Positions 17,119 through 26,347 are shown, counted from the first letter of the stretch. The stretch is 64,000 bases of DNA from Variovorax ginsengisoli (GCF_030811835.1 NZ_JAUSRO010000002.1:186001-250000), one strand, 5' to 3'. Program-made: numbers and translations. Notes: generated from the letters alone by a model not told the origin.

Positions 17119-18372
17119 TCAGTCGACAGCGGCCAGCGCCTGGGCGCGGGCACGGGCAATGGCCTCGCCGATCTTCGGACCCGCCGCGCCTTCGCGCCGG
17201 GCCGCTTCGGCGATCGAGGCGGTGTCGACCGCTTGTGCCTTGGCCAGGGCCGTGCGCAGGCGCGCGCGCTGGGGATAGGGTGTGTCGTCGAAGCCCAGGC
17301 GACCCCGCGCATCGCATTCGCAGGCCTGCAGCACCTGGTCGAAGCGTTGGGGCTTGCGAAAAGCGTCGCACCGCTCGAGCAGCCGCACGAGTGCCGCGCC
17401 TTGGAGTTCTCCGCTGCGGTGGATGTTGCCGTGTTCACGCGCGACCACGTCGGCCAGCTCGCGTATCTCCACCGGTACGCGCCAGCGTTCGCAAACGTTC
17501 TGGAGCAGCCGCGCGCTGCGCTGCTCGTGGCCGATGTGCCGCGGCAGCACGTCGGCGGGCGTCGTACCCTTGCCCAGGTCGTGCGTGAGACAGGCAAAGC
17601 GTACCGGCAGTGTGGCGTCCAGCCGGGCGGCCATGTCGAGCACCATCATCAGATGAACGCCGGTGTCGATTTCCGGATGGTGCACGGCCGTCTGGGGCAC
17701 GCCCCAGAGCCGGTCGACCTCGGGCAGCAGCACCTTGAGCGCGCCGCAGGAACGCAACACCTCGAACATGCGCGAGGGCCGGGCTTCCATCAACCCGCGC
17801 GACAGCTCCTGCCAGACGCGCTCCGGCACGAGCGCATCGACCTCGCCATCCTCGACCATGCAGCGCATCAGCTCCAGGGTCTCGGGCGCCACGCCGAAAT
17901 CGGCAAAGCGTGCGGCGAAGCGGGCGACACGCAGGATGCGCACCGGGTCTTCGCGAAAGGCCTGGGTGACATGGCGCAGTACTTTGTGCTGCAGGTCGCG
18001 CTGGCCGTGGAAAGGGTCCTCGAGCTGCGCGGGGTCGAGGGTGCGCAGATCGCCCTCGGCCAGCGCGGCCGGCAAGGCGATTGCGTTGATCGTGAGGTCG
18101 CGCCGGGCCAGGTCTTCGGCCAGCGTGACCTCCGGCGAGGCGTGGATGGTGAAGCCCCGGTAGCCGGGTGCGCTCTTGCGTTCGGTGCGTGCGAGCGCGT
18201 GCTCTTCCCGGGTTTGCGGATGCAGAAATACGGGAAAGTCGCGTCCCACGGGCAGGAAGCCACGGGCTGTCATGGCCTGCGGCGTGGCGCCGACCACGAG
18301 CCAGTCGCGATCGCCTGCAGGCTGGCCGAGCAGGGCGTCGCGGATGGCGCCACCGACGAGATAGGTCTTCAT
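17119..18372 (-). CDS. cca: CCA-adding tRNA nucleotidyltransferase with HD domain
   Basis: A 417-residue class II enzyme that adds or repairs the CCA end of tRNAs. The nucleotidyltransferase motif is G-G-A-I-R-D-A-L-L-G near residue 6 followed by D-R-D-W at about 21; the R-R-D-L-T-I-N-A-I-A motif is near 110. The C-terminal half holds an HD phosphohydrolase motif (T-H-D-L-G-K-G-T), as in the multifunctional E. coli-type enzyme with 2',3'-cyclic phosphodiesterase and phosphatase activity. Start chosen at M-K-T-Y-L-V-G-G, the conserved N-terminus. Confidence 0.92.
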   Translation of the reverse strand: MKTYLVGGAIRDALLGQPAGDRDWLVVGATPQAMTARGFLPVGRDFPVFLHPQTREEHALARTERKSAPGYRGFTIHASPEVTLAEDLARRDLTINAIALPAALAEGDLRTLDPAQLEDPFHGQRDLQHKVLRHVTQAFREDPVRILRVARFAARFADFGVAPETLELMRCMVEDGEVDALVPERVWQELSRGLMEARPSRMFEVLRSCGALKVLLPEVDRLWGVPQTAVHHPEIDTGVHLMMVLDMAARLDATLPVRFACLTHDLGKGTTPADVLPRHIGHEQRSARLLQNVCERWRVPVEIRELADVVAREHGNIHRSGELQGAALVRLLERCDAFRKPQRFDQVLQACECDARGRLGFDDTPYPQRARLRTALAKAQAVDTASIAEAARREGAAGPKIGEAIARARAQALAAVD

Positions 18373-18491
18373 GCGGGGAGTGTAGGCACGCCCGACTCCG
18401 GGATAGCCCTCTCCCTGAAAAAGCACGAGCGTTCGTAAGATATAAACGCCTCCGGTGATTTGTGCCGGAGGCTCACCACTCAGGAGCCTTC

Positions 18492-19226
18492 ATGAAAAAC
18501 ATCAAGACAAGCATCGCGCTGGCGGCATCGGCCGTGGCCATGTGTGCATCCACGGGCGCCCTGGCCCAGCAGGCGGGGGCCTGGCAGGTTGGTACGGGCT
18601 GGCTGCATTTCTCGCCACAGGATTCGAGCGGGCCGCTGACCTTCACCTCGCCTGTGAATCGCCAGGTACCGGGCTCGGGCGCAGGCGTTGGCAATGCCGA
18701 CACGCTGGGCTTCAATGCAACCTATTTCTTCGACAGCCACTGGGCAGGCGAAGCCGTGGTGGGCGTGCCGCCCAAGTTCAATCTCTACGGCGAGGGCTCG
18801 CTCGGGCGCCTTGGCAAGTTGGGCGAAGCGCGCCAGTACAGCCCCACGCTGCTGGCCAAGTACTATTTCAACGAGGGGTCCGCCCAGTTCCGACCCTTTG
18901 TAGGCTTCGGTGCCACCTACGTGTTCTACCGCAGCGTGAAGTTGACGCAAGGGCTGCAGGGAGCCATCGCTGGGCAGATCGGCGCACCGTCTGCATTGAG
19001 TTCGACGTCGGCCAAGCTCGACAGCTCTTTTGCGCCGGTGTTCAACGTGGGCGCCGCCTACCAGTTCGACAAGCACTGGGGCATGTCGTTCTCGGTGTCC
19101 TACATTCCGCTGAAAACCACGGCCAAGCTGACGACCTCCGTGCGTGGCAATGTGGTGGCGACCAGCGAAGCGCGCATCAAGCTCAACCCGATCGTGCCGT
19201 ACCTGGCGCTCACCTACACCTTCTGA
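18492..19226 (+). CDS. OmpW-family outer-membrane protein
   Basis: A 244-residue protein with a clear signal peptide (residues 1-25, ending A-L-A-Q-Q) and an eight-stranded barrel of the OmpW family. Marks are G-x-L-x-F-S-P near 35, the middle P-F-V-G-F-G-A-T-Y-V-F-Y segment near 135 and the C-terminal Y-L-A-L-T-Y-T-F with terminal Phe. OmpW proteins form small hydrophobic channels. The ribosome site AGGAG is 6 bp before the ATG. No partner gene is adjacent; it is transcribed alone. Confidence 0.88.
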   Translation: MKNIKTSIALAASAVAMCASTGALAQQAGAWQVGTGWLHFSPQDSSGPLTFTSPVNRQVPGSGAGVGNADTLGFNATYFFDSHWAGEAVVGVPPKFNLYGEGSLGRLGKLGEARQYSPTLLAKYYFNEGSAQFRPFVGFGATYVFYRSVKLTQGLQGAIAGQIGAPSALSSTSAKLDSSFAPVFNVGAAYQFDKHWGMSFSVSYIPLKTTAKLTTSVRGNVVATSEARIKLNPIVPYLALTYTF

Positions 19227-19245
19227 GCGTGGTCACGCCGACAGG

Positions 19246-19941
19246 TCAGCGTCCGAGCCGGTAGGGCTCTTCAAAATCGAGGAAATCCTGCTCGGCCAGG
19301 GCGCCGTCCACCCAGGCCTTCACGCCGGGCAGGGCCTCGACCCGCGCCATGTAGCCGGCCACCTCGGGCGGCACTGGCAGCGCATAGCGCGTGAGCCGCA
19401 TCACGATCGGTGAGAAGTAGGCATCAGCGATGCCGAAGCGACCGAACAGCATGCCGTCTGCATGGCTGGATGCATGCGCGGCCAGCAGTTCGCTCCACAT
19501 CGCGACGATGCGCGTCACGTCGGCACGCACACCCGGCTGGTCGCGCCAGATCAGCGCGCCTTGCGTGGACAGGTCCGCTTCGATGTTCATCGGGCAATGC
19601 GAGCGCAGGCTGCGAAAACCGGCATGCATCTCCGCGCAGATGCTGCGCGCGCGGGCGCGCTGCGCGCGGTGGGCGGGCCAGAGCTGGGCATCGGGCCACC
19701 GCTCTGCCGCGTACTCGGCGATGGCCAGCGTATCCCAGACGGCCAGGTCGTCGTCGATGAGCACCGGCACCGTGCCCGTCGGATTCACGGACCCGACGGT
19801 ACGCTTGAAATCGGAGTCGGCTTCGAAGGAGTCGAAGCGCACCGACACTTCGTCGAAGGGGATGCCGACTTGCCGCAGCAGCACCCAGGGCCGCATGGAC
19901 CAGGACGAGTAATTCTTGTTGCCGACATAGAGCTGGGGCAT
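19246..19941 (-). CDS. Glutathione S-transferase family protein
   Basis: A 231-residue protein with an N-terminal thioredoxin-like domain (about 1-80) and a helical C-terminal domain. The N-terminus reads Y-V-G-N-K-N-Y-S-S-W-S-M-R-P-W and the glutathione-binding turn is G-T-V-P-V-L near residue 57, with the following A-E-Y-A-A-E-R. This pattern is common in bacterial GSTs close to the zeta/YfcF group; Ser near 10-14 is the likely catalytic residue. Convergent with ompW, 19 bp away. Substrate unknown. Confidence 0.85.
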   Translation of the reverse strand: MPQLYVGNKNYSSWSMRPWVLLRQVGIPFDEVSVRFDSFEADSDFKRTVGSVNPTGTVPVLIDDDLAVWDTLAIAEYAAERWPDAQLWPAHRAQRARARSICAEMHAGFRSLRSHCPMNIEADLSTQGALIWRDQPGVRADVTRIVAMWSELLAAHASSHADGMLFGRFGIADAYFSPIVMRLTRYALPVPPEVAGYMARVEALPGVKAWVDGALAEQDFLDFEEPYRLGR

Positions 19942-20067
19942 GGTCGTGTACCTGCAGGCAATGTGCCCGTGATGGGGAGGCCGCCATCGTAGCGATCCGC
20001 CGCGCACGCATTGATGCCAAAAGGCGTGTCGATTGATGCGCGGCGAAGCGCGACGCCATGCAACGCG

Positions 20068-22065
20068 TCAGGGCAGGTCTTTGTTCGGCTCGGGTTCGGC
20101 GGCGTTGCGAGGGCCGATGTTGCCCAGTCGGCTGCGCAGCGACTGCGGCTGGCCGCTGATGAGCGCCGCGTAGTTGGTGGTGTTGGCCAGCACCTTCTTC
20201 ACGTAGTCGCGCGTTTCGCTGAAGGGCACGTTTTCCGCCCAGATGGCCGCATCGATCACGGGGCCGTTGCGCCAGCTGCGCGGGCGGCCCGGGCCGGCGT
20301 TGTAGGCAGCGGCGGCCAGCGCCATCGAACCGTCGAAGTCGTCGAGCGCGAGCTTGAGGTAGGCGGTGCCGATGGTGATGTTGGTTTCGCGGTCGTTGAT
20401 CTGGTCGGCGGTGAAGCCGGCGAGACCGATCTTGCGCGCCGTCCAGCGCGCGGTCGCCGGCATCACCTGCATCAGGCCGGAGGCGCCCACGCCGGAGCGC
20501 GCGTCCATGATGAAGCGGCTTTCCTGGCGAATCAGGCCGTAGACGTAGGCCGGGTCGAGGCCGATCTCCTGGCTCTTGCGCAGCACGGTGTCATGGAAGG
20601 GCATCGGATAACGCTGGTCCACGTCGATCACGCCCTTGGTGCGCTCGCTGGTGTTGATGCAGCGGTCCCATACCTGCTGCTGGCAGGCCATGTCGGCCGC
20701 GGCGAGCAGCTCGCGGTCGCCCAGGCCGCCTCGGTCGTGCAGGCTGGTGGCGTAGTTCCACTCGCGCACGCCTTCGGAGCGCAGGCCGATGGCGATGGCG
20801 TAGAGCCCGCGCGCGAGCGACGGGTTGGCGCGCGCCGCGCTCTTCTCTTCCGGCGTGAGGGGGGCGGGGCGCGTGGGCACCTGCGCGCGTTGGCCCATGT
20901 CTTCGAGTGCCAGCAGCTCGTAGAAGCCACGCGTGCCGGCAATGGTTTCCAGCAGCACGCGCGCCTGCGCACGCTGGGCCTCGCCGCCCTGCGCGGTCAT
21001 GGCGCGCGCGCGCCAGTAGACCCAGGTCGGGTCGAGCTGGGCCTCGGGGCTCATGGCGAGCACACCGGCCTGCACGTCCTTCCATTGGCCGGCGCGCAGT
21101 GCAGCGCGCACCTTCCAGCCGAGCATGTCGTCGGACAGGTCGGTGTTCTTGGTCACGTTGGCGAAGTACGCGTTGGCCTGTGGCTGCAGCTTGGTTGCCG
21201 CCTGGCGGCCGATGGCACCCCAGAGCCAGTTGCGTTCTTCGGCGCTGAGCATCGACGCCCACTTGCTGTCGAGCTGGGCGGCCGCCATGTCGGGGTCGGC
21301 GATGGCGATCTTGATGAGTGCGAGCACCACCATTTCCTTGCGCGCCTTCGACGCTGCCACCACGGCGCTGCCGAGGAATCTCGGCGCGTTCGCATTGAGC
21401 TGGTCGAACATCGGCAGCGCCTCGGGCGCGACGATGGTGATGGCGCCACGGGCGGCCTGGGGCCGGTTGGCTTCGATCGACAGGCGTGCCTTCTTCCACG
21501 CGTCGGCCGGCGTCATGAGGCGTTCGGAGATCATGCGGTCGGCGGCGGTCAGGCAGCCGTCGTCGGCGTCGCGCTGGCGCAACCAGTTGTCGCGCACCTC
21601 GTCGGCCTGCGCCTTGGCGAAGATGCCGGTGCGCAAGGCATTGACCAGAACGGCGTAGCACGCCACCTGCGGATCGTCGCGCATGCGAAAGCCCGGATGC
21701 AGGGCGGCAAAGCCGTCCCAGTCACGGCGCTGGCCGAGCAGCAGCAGCCAGTCGTTGCGCAGGCGGTCTTCCTGGTAGGTGCCGGCATAGCGTGCGAGGA
21801 AGTCCTGCACCTCGAGCGGGCTGGCTTCCTGCAGCCGGGCCTTGAGTTCCCAATAGGCCGCCCAGGGTTCGAGCGCATGGCCGCGGGCCTGCGGCAGCAG
21901 CGCACTCAGGCGCGATTTGTCGCCGCGCTGGAAGGCCTGCTTCATCTGGATGAGCACGTCGTCGTTGGGGGTCTGCGCGCACGCGGGCTGGGCGAGCACC
22001 GCGAAAGCCAGGGTGATTGCGCCGAGAAGGTGGCGCCGGGGTGCCAAAATGCCTGAAAACTGCAT
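20068..22065 (-). CDS. slt: Soluble lytic murein transglycosylase (Slt70-like)
   Basis: A 665-residue periplasmic enzyme that cleaves the glycan strands of peptidoglycan to 1,6-anhydromuramic products. It has a signal peptide (ending A-C-A-Q), a long all-helical ring domain and a C-terminal SLT domain. The catalytic Glu is Glu515 in R-Q-E-S-R-F, followed by the family segments G-A-S-G-L-M-Q-V-M-P-A-T-A and A-A-A-Y-N-A-G-P-G-R. The length is close to E. coli Slt70. I start it at 22065 (M-Q-F-S-G); it is divergent from the cyclo-ligase gene with almost no gap. Confidence 0.92.
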   Translation of the reverse strand: MQFSGILAPRRHLLGAITLAFAVLAQPACAQTPNDDVLIQMKQAFQRGDKSRLSALLPQARGHALEPWAAYWELKARLQEASPLEVQDFLARYAGTYQEDRLRNDWLLLLGQRRDWDGFAALHPGFRMRDDPQVACYAVLVNALRTGIFAKAQADEVRDNWLRQRDADDGCLTAADRMISERLMTPADAWKKARLSIEANRPQAARGAITIVAPEALPMFDQLNANAPRFLGSAVVAASKARKEMVVLALIKIAIADPDMAAAQLDSKWASMLSAEERNWLWGAIGRQAATKLQPQANAYFANVTKNTDLSDDMLGWKVRAALRAGQWKDVQAGVLAMSPEAQLDPTWVYWRARAMTAQGGEAQRAQARVLLETIAGTRGFYELLALEDMGQRAQVPTRPAPLTPEEKSAARANPSLARGLYAIAIGLRSEGVREWNYATSLHDRGGLGDRELLAAADMACQQQVWDRCINTSERTKGVIDVDQRYPMPFHDTVLRKSQEIGLDPAYVYGLIRQESRFIMDARSGVGASGLMQVMPATARWTARKIGLAGFTADQINDRETNITIGTAYLKLALDDFDGSMALAAAAYNAGPGRPRSWRNGPVIDAAIWAENVPFSETRDYVKKVLANTTNYAALISGQPQSLRSRLGNIGPRNAAEPEPNKDLP

Positions 22066-22074
22066 CGGGTGATT

Positions 22075-22704
22075 ATGGACAAGCCACACGAAGGAAACGA
22101 GGAAAAAGGTCATGCCCAGACGGCTGCCTTTTTCAAATCGCAGGTGCGTGCTGCATTGATCGAGCAACGCCTGGCGCTGCCCGATCGCCAGCAGCGTGCG
22201 GATCTGCTGCAGCGCGTCATGCGCATCTGGTTGGTCGGCCGGCCTGACACGGTCATCGGCGCGTACTGGCCGATCAAGGGCGAATTCGATCCGCTGCCGG
22301 CGCTGCACCGCTGGAAGGAAGACGGTGAACTGCTCGACGAGCCGCACCGCCGGCGCATCGGGTTGCCCGTGGTCAACCGCGAGCACAAGACCATGACCTT
22401 CCATTCCTGGTATCCCGGCTGCCCGATGGAGAACGATGCCTACGACATTCCCAAGCCCAAGGACACCGAGCTGATCGTGCCCACGCTGCTGTTCGTGCCC
22501 TGCCTGGGCTACAGCGCCGGCGGCTACCGGCTGGGTTACGGCGGCGGTTTCTACGACCGGACGCTGGCGTCGCTGGAGCCGCGGCCGTTCACGGTCGGCC
22601 TGGGCTTCACGAACGGCTTCCTGGAAAACCTGGAACCCGAAGCGCATGACGTGCCGCTCGACGCGATCCTCAACGACAACGGCGTGGTGTGGCCGGTGGG
22701 TTGA
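22075..22704 (+). CDS. 5-formyltetrahydrofolate cyclo-ligase family protein
   Basis: A 209-residue protein of the cyclo-ligase family, which uses ATP to convert 5-formyl-THF to 5,10-methenyl-THF. The C-terminal active-site stretch is R-L-G-Y-G-G-G-F-Y-D-R-T at about 155-166 and the upstream V-P-C-L-G-Y is present. The start is either ATG 22075 or GTG 22069. Its start is only 9 bp from that of the divergent transglycosylase, so each promoter must overlap the other gene. Confidence 0.88.
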   Translation: MDKPHEGNEEKGHAQTAAFFKSQVRAALIEQRLALPDRQQRADLLQRVMRIWLVGRPDTVIGAYWPIKGEFDPLPALHRWKEDGELLDEPHRRRIGLPVVNREHKTMTFHSWYPGCPMENDAYDIPKPKDTELIVPTLLFVPCLGYSAGGYRLGYGGGFYDRTLASLEPRPFTVGLGFTNGFLENLEPEAHDVPLDAILNDNGVVWPVG

Positions 22705-22731
22705 GGCCCCGGCACTCCTGCACTGGCACGC

Positions 22732-23715
22732 TCAGCTCAGGTCGTCGACGGTGTCCGGATCGGGCACCTCGCCGATGGTTTCCCGCGTGGTGACGGCCTG
22801 GGTCTGCAACCACTCGCAGAACGCCTTGATCTCCGGGCGCAGCGCGCTGCGCGGGCCGGTGATGAGCCAATAGGCCATGGGGGAATCCATGCGGTGGCGC
22901 GGCAGGACCTCGATCAGGTCGCCGTTGGCCAGGCTTTCGGCAATGAGCGAGCTGCGGGCCAGCACCACGCCCTGGCCGGTGAGCGCGGCCTGCACCATCT
23001 GGTAGGCGTAGTTGAAGTAGAGCCAGCGTTTGGGTTGCGCGCGGCTCATGTCGTTGTCTTCGAACCAGCGGCGCCAGGTCAGCCATTCGAGGTGCGTGCG
23101 GTGGGCGTCGCCAGCCTCGATCAGGGTGAAGCGGGCCAGGTCGGCCGGTCCCTTGATGGCGGGATTGCTCTTGAGCAGCCAAGGGCTGGCCACGGGCGTG
23201 ATGGTCTCGCCGAAGAGCCGCAGCGCGCCCAGCGGCATGTTCTCGCGCGGGCCGTAGCGCAATGCGATGTCCACGTCGGCCACCTCCATGTCCAGCGCCG
23301 CGTCGCTCGCGTCGATGCGGATGTCGATGTCCGGGTTGTCGCGCTGGAAAGCTTCGAGTCGCGGAATGAGCCACATTGATGCGAAGGAGGCGAAGGTGGT
23401 CAGTCCCACGCTCTTGCGCCCCGCGCTCTGCCGGATCTGGCGTACCGCCCCGTCGATGCGTGGCAGCGACTGCTGCACCGCCAGCAGCAGTTGGGCGCCC
23501 GCACCGGTGAGTTCCACTGCGCGCGTATGGCGCAGGAACAGACCCACACCCACTTCTTCTTCCAGTGACTGGATCTGTCGGCTCACTGCCGACTGGGTCA
23601 GCGCCATTTCTTCGGCAGCGGCGCGGAAGTTCAGGTGCCGCGCCACGGCCTCGAAAGCGCGCAGGTGTCCGGCGCTGATCGGCCGGGAGCGCAGGTGGGT
23701 TTGGGAGTGCTGCAT
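22732..23715 (-). CDS. LysR-type regulator, GcvA-like
   Basis: A 327-residue LysR-type regulator. The helix-turn-helix region is H-L-R-A-F-E-A-V-A-R, E-M-A-L-T-Q-S-A-V-S-R-Q-I-Q-S-L-E (about 19-60), typical of the GcvA cluster, with a substrate-binding domain after residue 95. The target is unknown; the divergent neighbour is a DUF2917 gene starting 124 bp away, and LysR genes of this type often control the adjacent gene. Confidence 0.85.
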   Translation of the reverse strand: MQHSQTHLRSRPISAGHLRAFEAVARHLNFRAAAEEMALTQSAVSRQIQSLEEEVGVGLFLRHTRAVELTGAGAQLLLAVQQSLPRIDGAVRQIRQSAGRKSVGLTTFASFASMWLIPRLEAFQRDNPDIDIRIDASDAALDMEVADVDIALRYGPRENMPLGALRLFGETITPVASPWLLKSNPAIKGPADLARFTLIEAGDAHRTHLEWLTWRRWFEDNDMSRAQPKRWLYFNYAYQMVQAALTGQGVVLARSSLIAESLANGDLIEVLPRHRMDSPMAYWLITGPRSALRPEIKAFCEWLQTQAVTTRETIGEVPDPDTVDDLS

Positions 23716-23839
23716 GGATTGATGCGGAAACGGAATCAGTAGGCTAACTCCTTTTCATTGGACTGCCAACGGGCCTGCGCAGATCATTCATTCCCGAACC
23801 GCGCCATTGCGTTTCGTCACAACGCCACTGGAGTTTCCG

Positions 23840-24166
23840 ATGTCCGCCGCATTCTCTTCCCTCCCGTCCCTGTCGTTACCCACGCGCGCTGCCGCCGTGC
23901 CGCCGGCCGTGCGCAACGGTGCATGGCGAATCGAGTTCGGCGATGCCATGACGCTCAGGGCCACCAGTGCCAGCATTCTGCGGGTGCGGCAGGGTCGCAT
24001 CTGGGTCACCTGCGACGCGACGGCCACCTGGGGCAGCGAGGACCTGGTGCTCGCTCCGGGCGAGTCGTTGCGCGTGGCGGCCGGCCAGCGCCTGGTGCTC
24101 GAGCCGTGGGACGGCTACGGCGCGACCTGCAGCTGGGACGTCGCCACCCCGAGCGACGCGAGTTGA
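23840..24166 (+). CDS. DUF2917 protein
   Basis: A 108-residue protein with a core of beta strands (R-I-E-F-G-D-A-M-T-L-R near 35, G-R-I-W-V-T-C-D near 55, L-V-L-A-P-G-E-S-L-R-V near 72), the cupin-like pattern of DUF2917. The family occurs in betaproteobacteria and has no known function; it is often beside a LysR gene, as here. The start at 23840 follows a short GGAG. It is convergent with the BLUF gene with no gap. Confidence 0.7.
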   Translation: MSAAFSSLPSLSLPTRAAAVPPAVRNGAWRIEFGDAMTLRATSASILRVRQGRIWVTCDATATWGSEDLVLAPGESLRVAAGQRLVLEPWDGYGATCSWDVATPSDAS

Positions 24167-24586
24167 TCAGCCGTTGACGTCGAACCCGCTGCGCAGCGCC
24201 AGGAAGCGGTCGAGCGCGACCTGTCCGTCGAGCGTGTAGATCTCGGCCAGGCCGGTCACGTCGTCGCCCTCGGCCAGGCCCATGTCGAAGCGCTGGTAGC
24301 GGCGCTCGAACAACGCACCGTCGTACACCACGCGCATGTCGGCGTGGCGCACGTCCATTTCCATCGACGATGCCAACGTGAGCACGGCTTCGCGCGGGCC
24401 TTCGATATGCTGGCAGAAACGAATGCCGTCGAACACCAGCAAGCCGGTGATGCCGCGCAGGGGATTGCGGGCGCGGGCCTCGGACACAATTTGCCCCACC
24501 ACCGTGGGGGATTGGCCATTCGCCAGGACGCTGCAGTAGAGAATTTCGTGAAGATCGGTCAAGGCGATGGAGTGTAGGTACGCCAT
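24167..24586 (-). CDS. Short BLUF-domain blue-light photoreceptor
   Basis: A 139-residue single-domain BLUF protein. The flavin-binding and photocycle residues can be placed: Tyr17 (I-L-Y-C-S), Asn41 (A-R-N-P), the G-I-T-G-L-L motif at 45-50 and Gln59 in F-C-Q-H-I-E-G. BLUF domains bind FAD and switch hydrogen bonding around Tyr and Gln in blue light. No output domain is attached, so it should act through a partner; the divergent Crp/Fnr regulator 50 bp away is a candidate. Length fits short BLUF proteins such as PixD. Confidence 0.88.
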   Translation of the reverse strand: MAYLHSIALTDLHEILYCSVLANGQSPTVVGQIVSEARARNPLRGITGLLVFDGIRFCQHIEGPREAVLTLASSMEMDVRHADMRVVYDGALFERRYQRFDMGLAEGDDVTGLAEIYTLDGQVALDRFLALRSGFDVNG

Positions 24587-24598
24587 TTCCCGCAGTGA

Positions 24599-24612
24599 AT
24601 GTCAAAAGACAT
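24599..24612. promoter_or_regulatory. Perfect ATGTC-N4-GACAT dyad, candidate Crp/Fnr operator
   Basis: A perfect inverted repeat with 5-bp arms and a 4-bp AAAA spacer lies in the 50 bp between the divergent BLUF and Crp/Fnr starts. Its geometry (5-4-5) is that of FNR-type sites (TTGAT-N4-ATCAA) with different half-site bases. A TATAGT hexamer follows at 24625. It is well placed for control of both genes. Confidence 0.4.
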
Positions 24613-24636
24613 GACAGTTGCGCCTATAGTTGCCGC

Positions 24637-25407
24637 GTGAAACCTGAGGACTATCCGGCACCCGTTTGCCCACCGCGCGGCGCACATCCCTGCGACGCAT
24701 GTGGCCTGCGCAACAACCCTGCTTTTTTGCCGCTGGCGCACGAGCAGTTGCGCTTGATCGAGGCGTTTCGAACCGGCGAGCGCGAAGTCGACGCCGGTGG
24801 CGCGATCATCCACGAACACCGGCGCAGCACGCAGCTCTTCACGCTCTACTCGGGATGGGCTTTTCGCTACAAGACGCTCAGCGACGGCCGTCGCCAGATC
24901 CTCGGATTTCTGCTGCCGGGCGACTTCATCGGCCTGCAGGACGAATTTGCCGATGGCCAGACGCACGGCGTGGAGGCAGTGACCGGCGCCACGCTGTGCA
25001 CGTTCAGCCGCGACCGCCTCTGGGAGATGTTCAAGGCGCAGCCCAAGCTGGGCTACGACATCACATGGCTGGCTGCGCGCGAGGAAAAGCTCATCGACGA
25101 CAACCTGGTCACGGCCGGACGTCGCAATGCGAGCGAGCGGGTGGCGATGCTGTTGATGCAGCTGTACCGCCGTGCCGAGCGCGCCGGGATGATCAAGGAC
25201 GGCTGGGTGGAATTTCCGTTCAACCAGCAGCACATCGCCGATGCACTGGGCCTGTCGCTGGTGCACACCAACAAGACGCTGCGTCGGCTGCAGCGGCTGG
25301 GCCTGCACAAACTGGACAACGGTTGGCTGCGCATCCTCGAGCCGCATGCGCTGGAAGCGCTGGGCGACTACTTCGAGCGACCGCTGCGCGCGGTGCCGCT
25401 GATCTGA
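24637..25407 (+). CDS. Crp/Fnr-family regulator with conserved cysteines
   Basis: A 256-residue regulator with a cyclic-nucleotide-like sensor domain (about 35-140) and a C-terminal winged helix (F-N-Q-Q-H-I-A-D-A-L-G-L-S near 200). Cys11, Cys19 and Cys22 form a C-x7-C-x2-C cluster before the sensor domain, and Cys121 (A-T-L-C-T-F) aligns in position with the fourth cluster ligand of FNR, so an iron-sulphur or redox-sensing role is possible. I prefer the GTG at 24637 because an ATG start at 24595 would place the dyad inside the gene; no strong ribosome site helps decide. Confidence 0.8.
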   Translation: MKPEDYPAPVCPPRGAHPCDACGLRNNPAFLPLAHEQLRLIEAFRTGEREVDAGGAIIHEHRRSTQLFTLYSGWAFRYKTLSDGRRQILGFLLPGDFIGLQDEFADGQTHGVEAVTGATLCTFSRDRLWEMFKAQPKLGYDITWLAAREEKLIDDNLVTAGRRNASERVAMLLMQLYRRAERAGMIKDGWVEFPFNQQHIADALGLSLVHTNKTLRRLQRLGLHKLDNGWLRILEPHALEALGDYFERPLRAVPLI

Positions 25408-25450
25408 CGCGCCTGATTTGCTTGGCGCGCGTCCATCGGGCCGGCGTCGC

Positions 25451-26347
25451 TCAGGGCACCCCGCTGTCCTGCAGGGCGAGGGTGCGCAGGTCGTCGCGGT
25501 AGGCTCGCAGGCGCTGTACCGCGCGCTCGCGTTGCGCTGCGCGCATGGCGTTGTGCTGCGTTGCGACATTGCTGCAGCCTTCCTGGGTCAGCGCCTGCTG
25601 GTAGTCCCGCCACGGGCCCGGCGCCGGGTCGGCCACGCGCCTTACATAGCCGACGATGGCGCGACGGACGTCCTCGGGTGCCATCGCGGTCGTGCTGGCT
25701 TGGCGCAGCAGGGCGATCGACTCGGCCTGGCGCTTGCGGCGTTCGGCGTCGATGCGACGCGGGTCGAACCGCGACTGGTCGGTCAGGCGTCGCATGAGTG
25801 CGCGCTGTTCGACGTCGAGCGGGCCGTAGAAGTCTTCGTTGCGCTCCAGGAACTCTTCGTAGCGCTTGCGATGTACCTGCTCGGGCGTCCGGTCGATCCA
25901 TTCGTCGGCGAATTTGGCGTCGTTCTTGGCGTATTTGCGCGCCAGCGTCTGCAGTTGCGCCTCGCCCAGACTCATGGCGAGTTCGGTGCCGGGGCGCGCC
26001 GCCTGCTCGCCCACGGCGACCAGGCGGGCGCGCACCTCGTCGGCCAGCGCGCAGACCTGTGCGGGTGTCACGTCGTTGGGTGCCATGGCTTCGGCTTTCT
26101 GCAGCAGCGCGATGAGCTTGGGCAGCTCGTTGCGGCGGTGCCATGCGAGCAGGGCCGTCAGCTCGTCGCGGGTGCGAGGCGTCTGCGCGCCATTGAAGTC
26201 GATGTAGCCGTCGAGCCACCAGTAGGTGAATTCAGGCAGGTTGTTGTACGCCAGCTTGACCGCGCTGCACGAAGCCAGGGCAACGCCCACCAGCACCGCG
26301 CCGATAATCTTTGCCAGCCAGGCGAAACGCATTCGGGAAAGAAACAT
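25451..26347 (-). CDS. DUF6279-like lipoprotein
   Basis: A 298-residue predicted lipoprotein. A signal peptide ends in A-S-C (L-A-S-C-S-A-V-K), a lipobox near residue 27, followed by L-A-Y-N-N-L-P-E-F-T-Y-W-W-L-D-G-Y-I-D-F, the start of the DUF6279 family. The rest is helical, with W-I-D-R-T-P-E-Q near 145. No function is known. The ATG at 26347 shares bases with the glmU ATG on the other strand; a start at M6 (26332) would avoid the overlap. Confidence 0.65.
   Translation of the reverse strand: MFLSRMRFAWLAKIIGAVLVGVALASCSAVKLAYNNLPEFTYWWLDGYIDFNGAQTPRTRDELTALLAWHRRNELPKLIALLQKAEAMAPNDVTPAQVCALADEVRARLVAVGEQAARPGTELAMSLGEAQLQTLARKYAKNDAKFADEWIDRTPEQVHRKRYEEFLERNEDFYGPLDVEQRALMRRLTDQSRFDPRRIDAERRKRQAESIALLRQASTTAMAPEDVRRAIVGYVRRVADPAPGPWRDYQQALTQEGCSNVATQHNAMRAAQRERAVQRLRAYRDDLRTLALQDSGVP

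Noticed and set aside
20011-22056. Long plus-strand open frame (681 codons) opposite the transglycosylase
   Set aside because: It is the complement of slt; its translation is rich in Arg, Gly, His and Val with no domain, as expected for antisense of GC-rich coding DNA.
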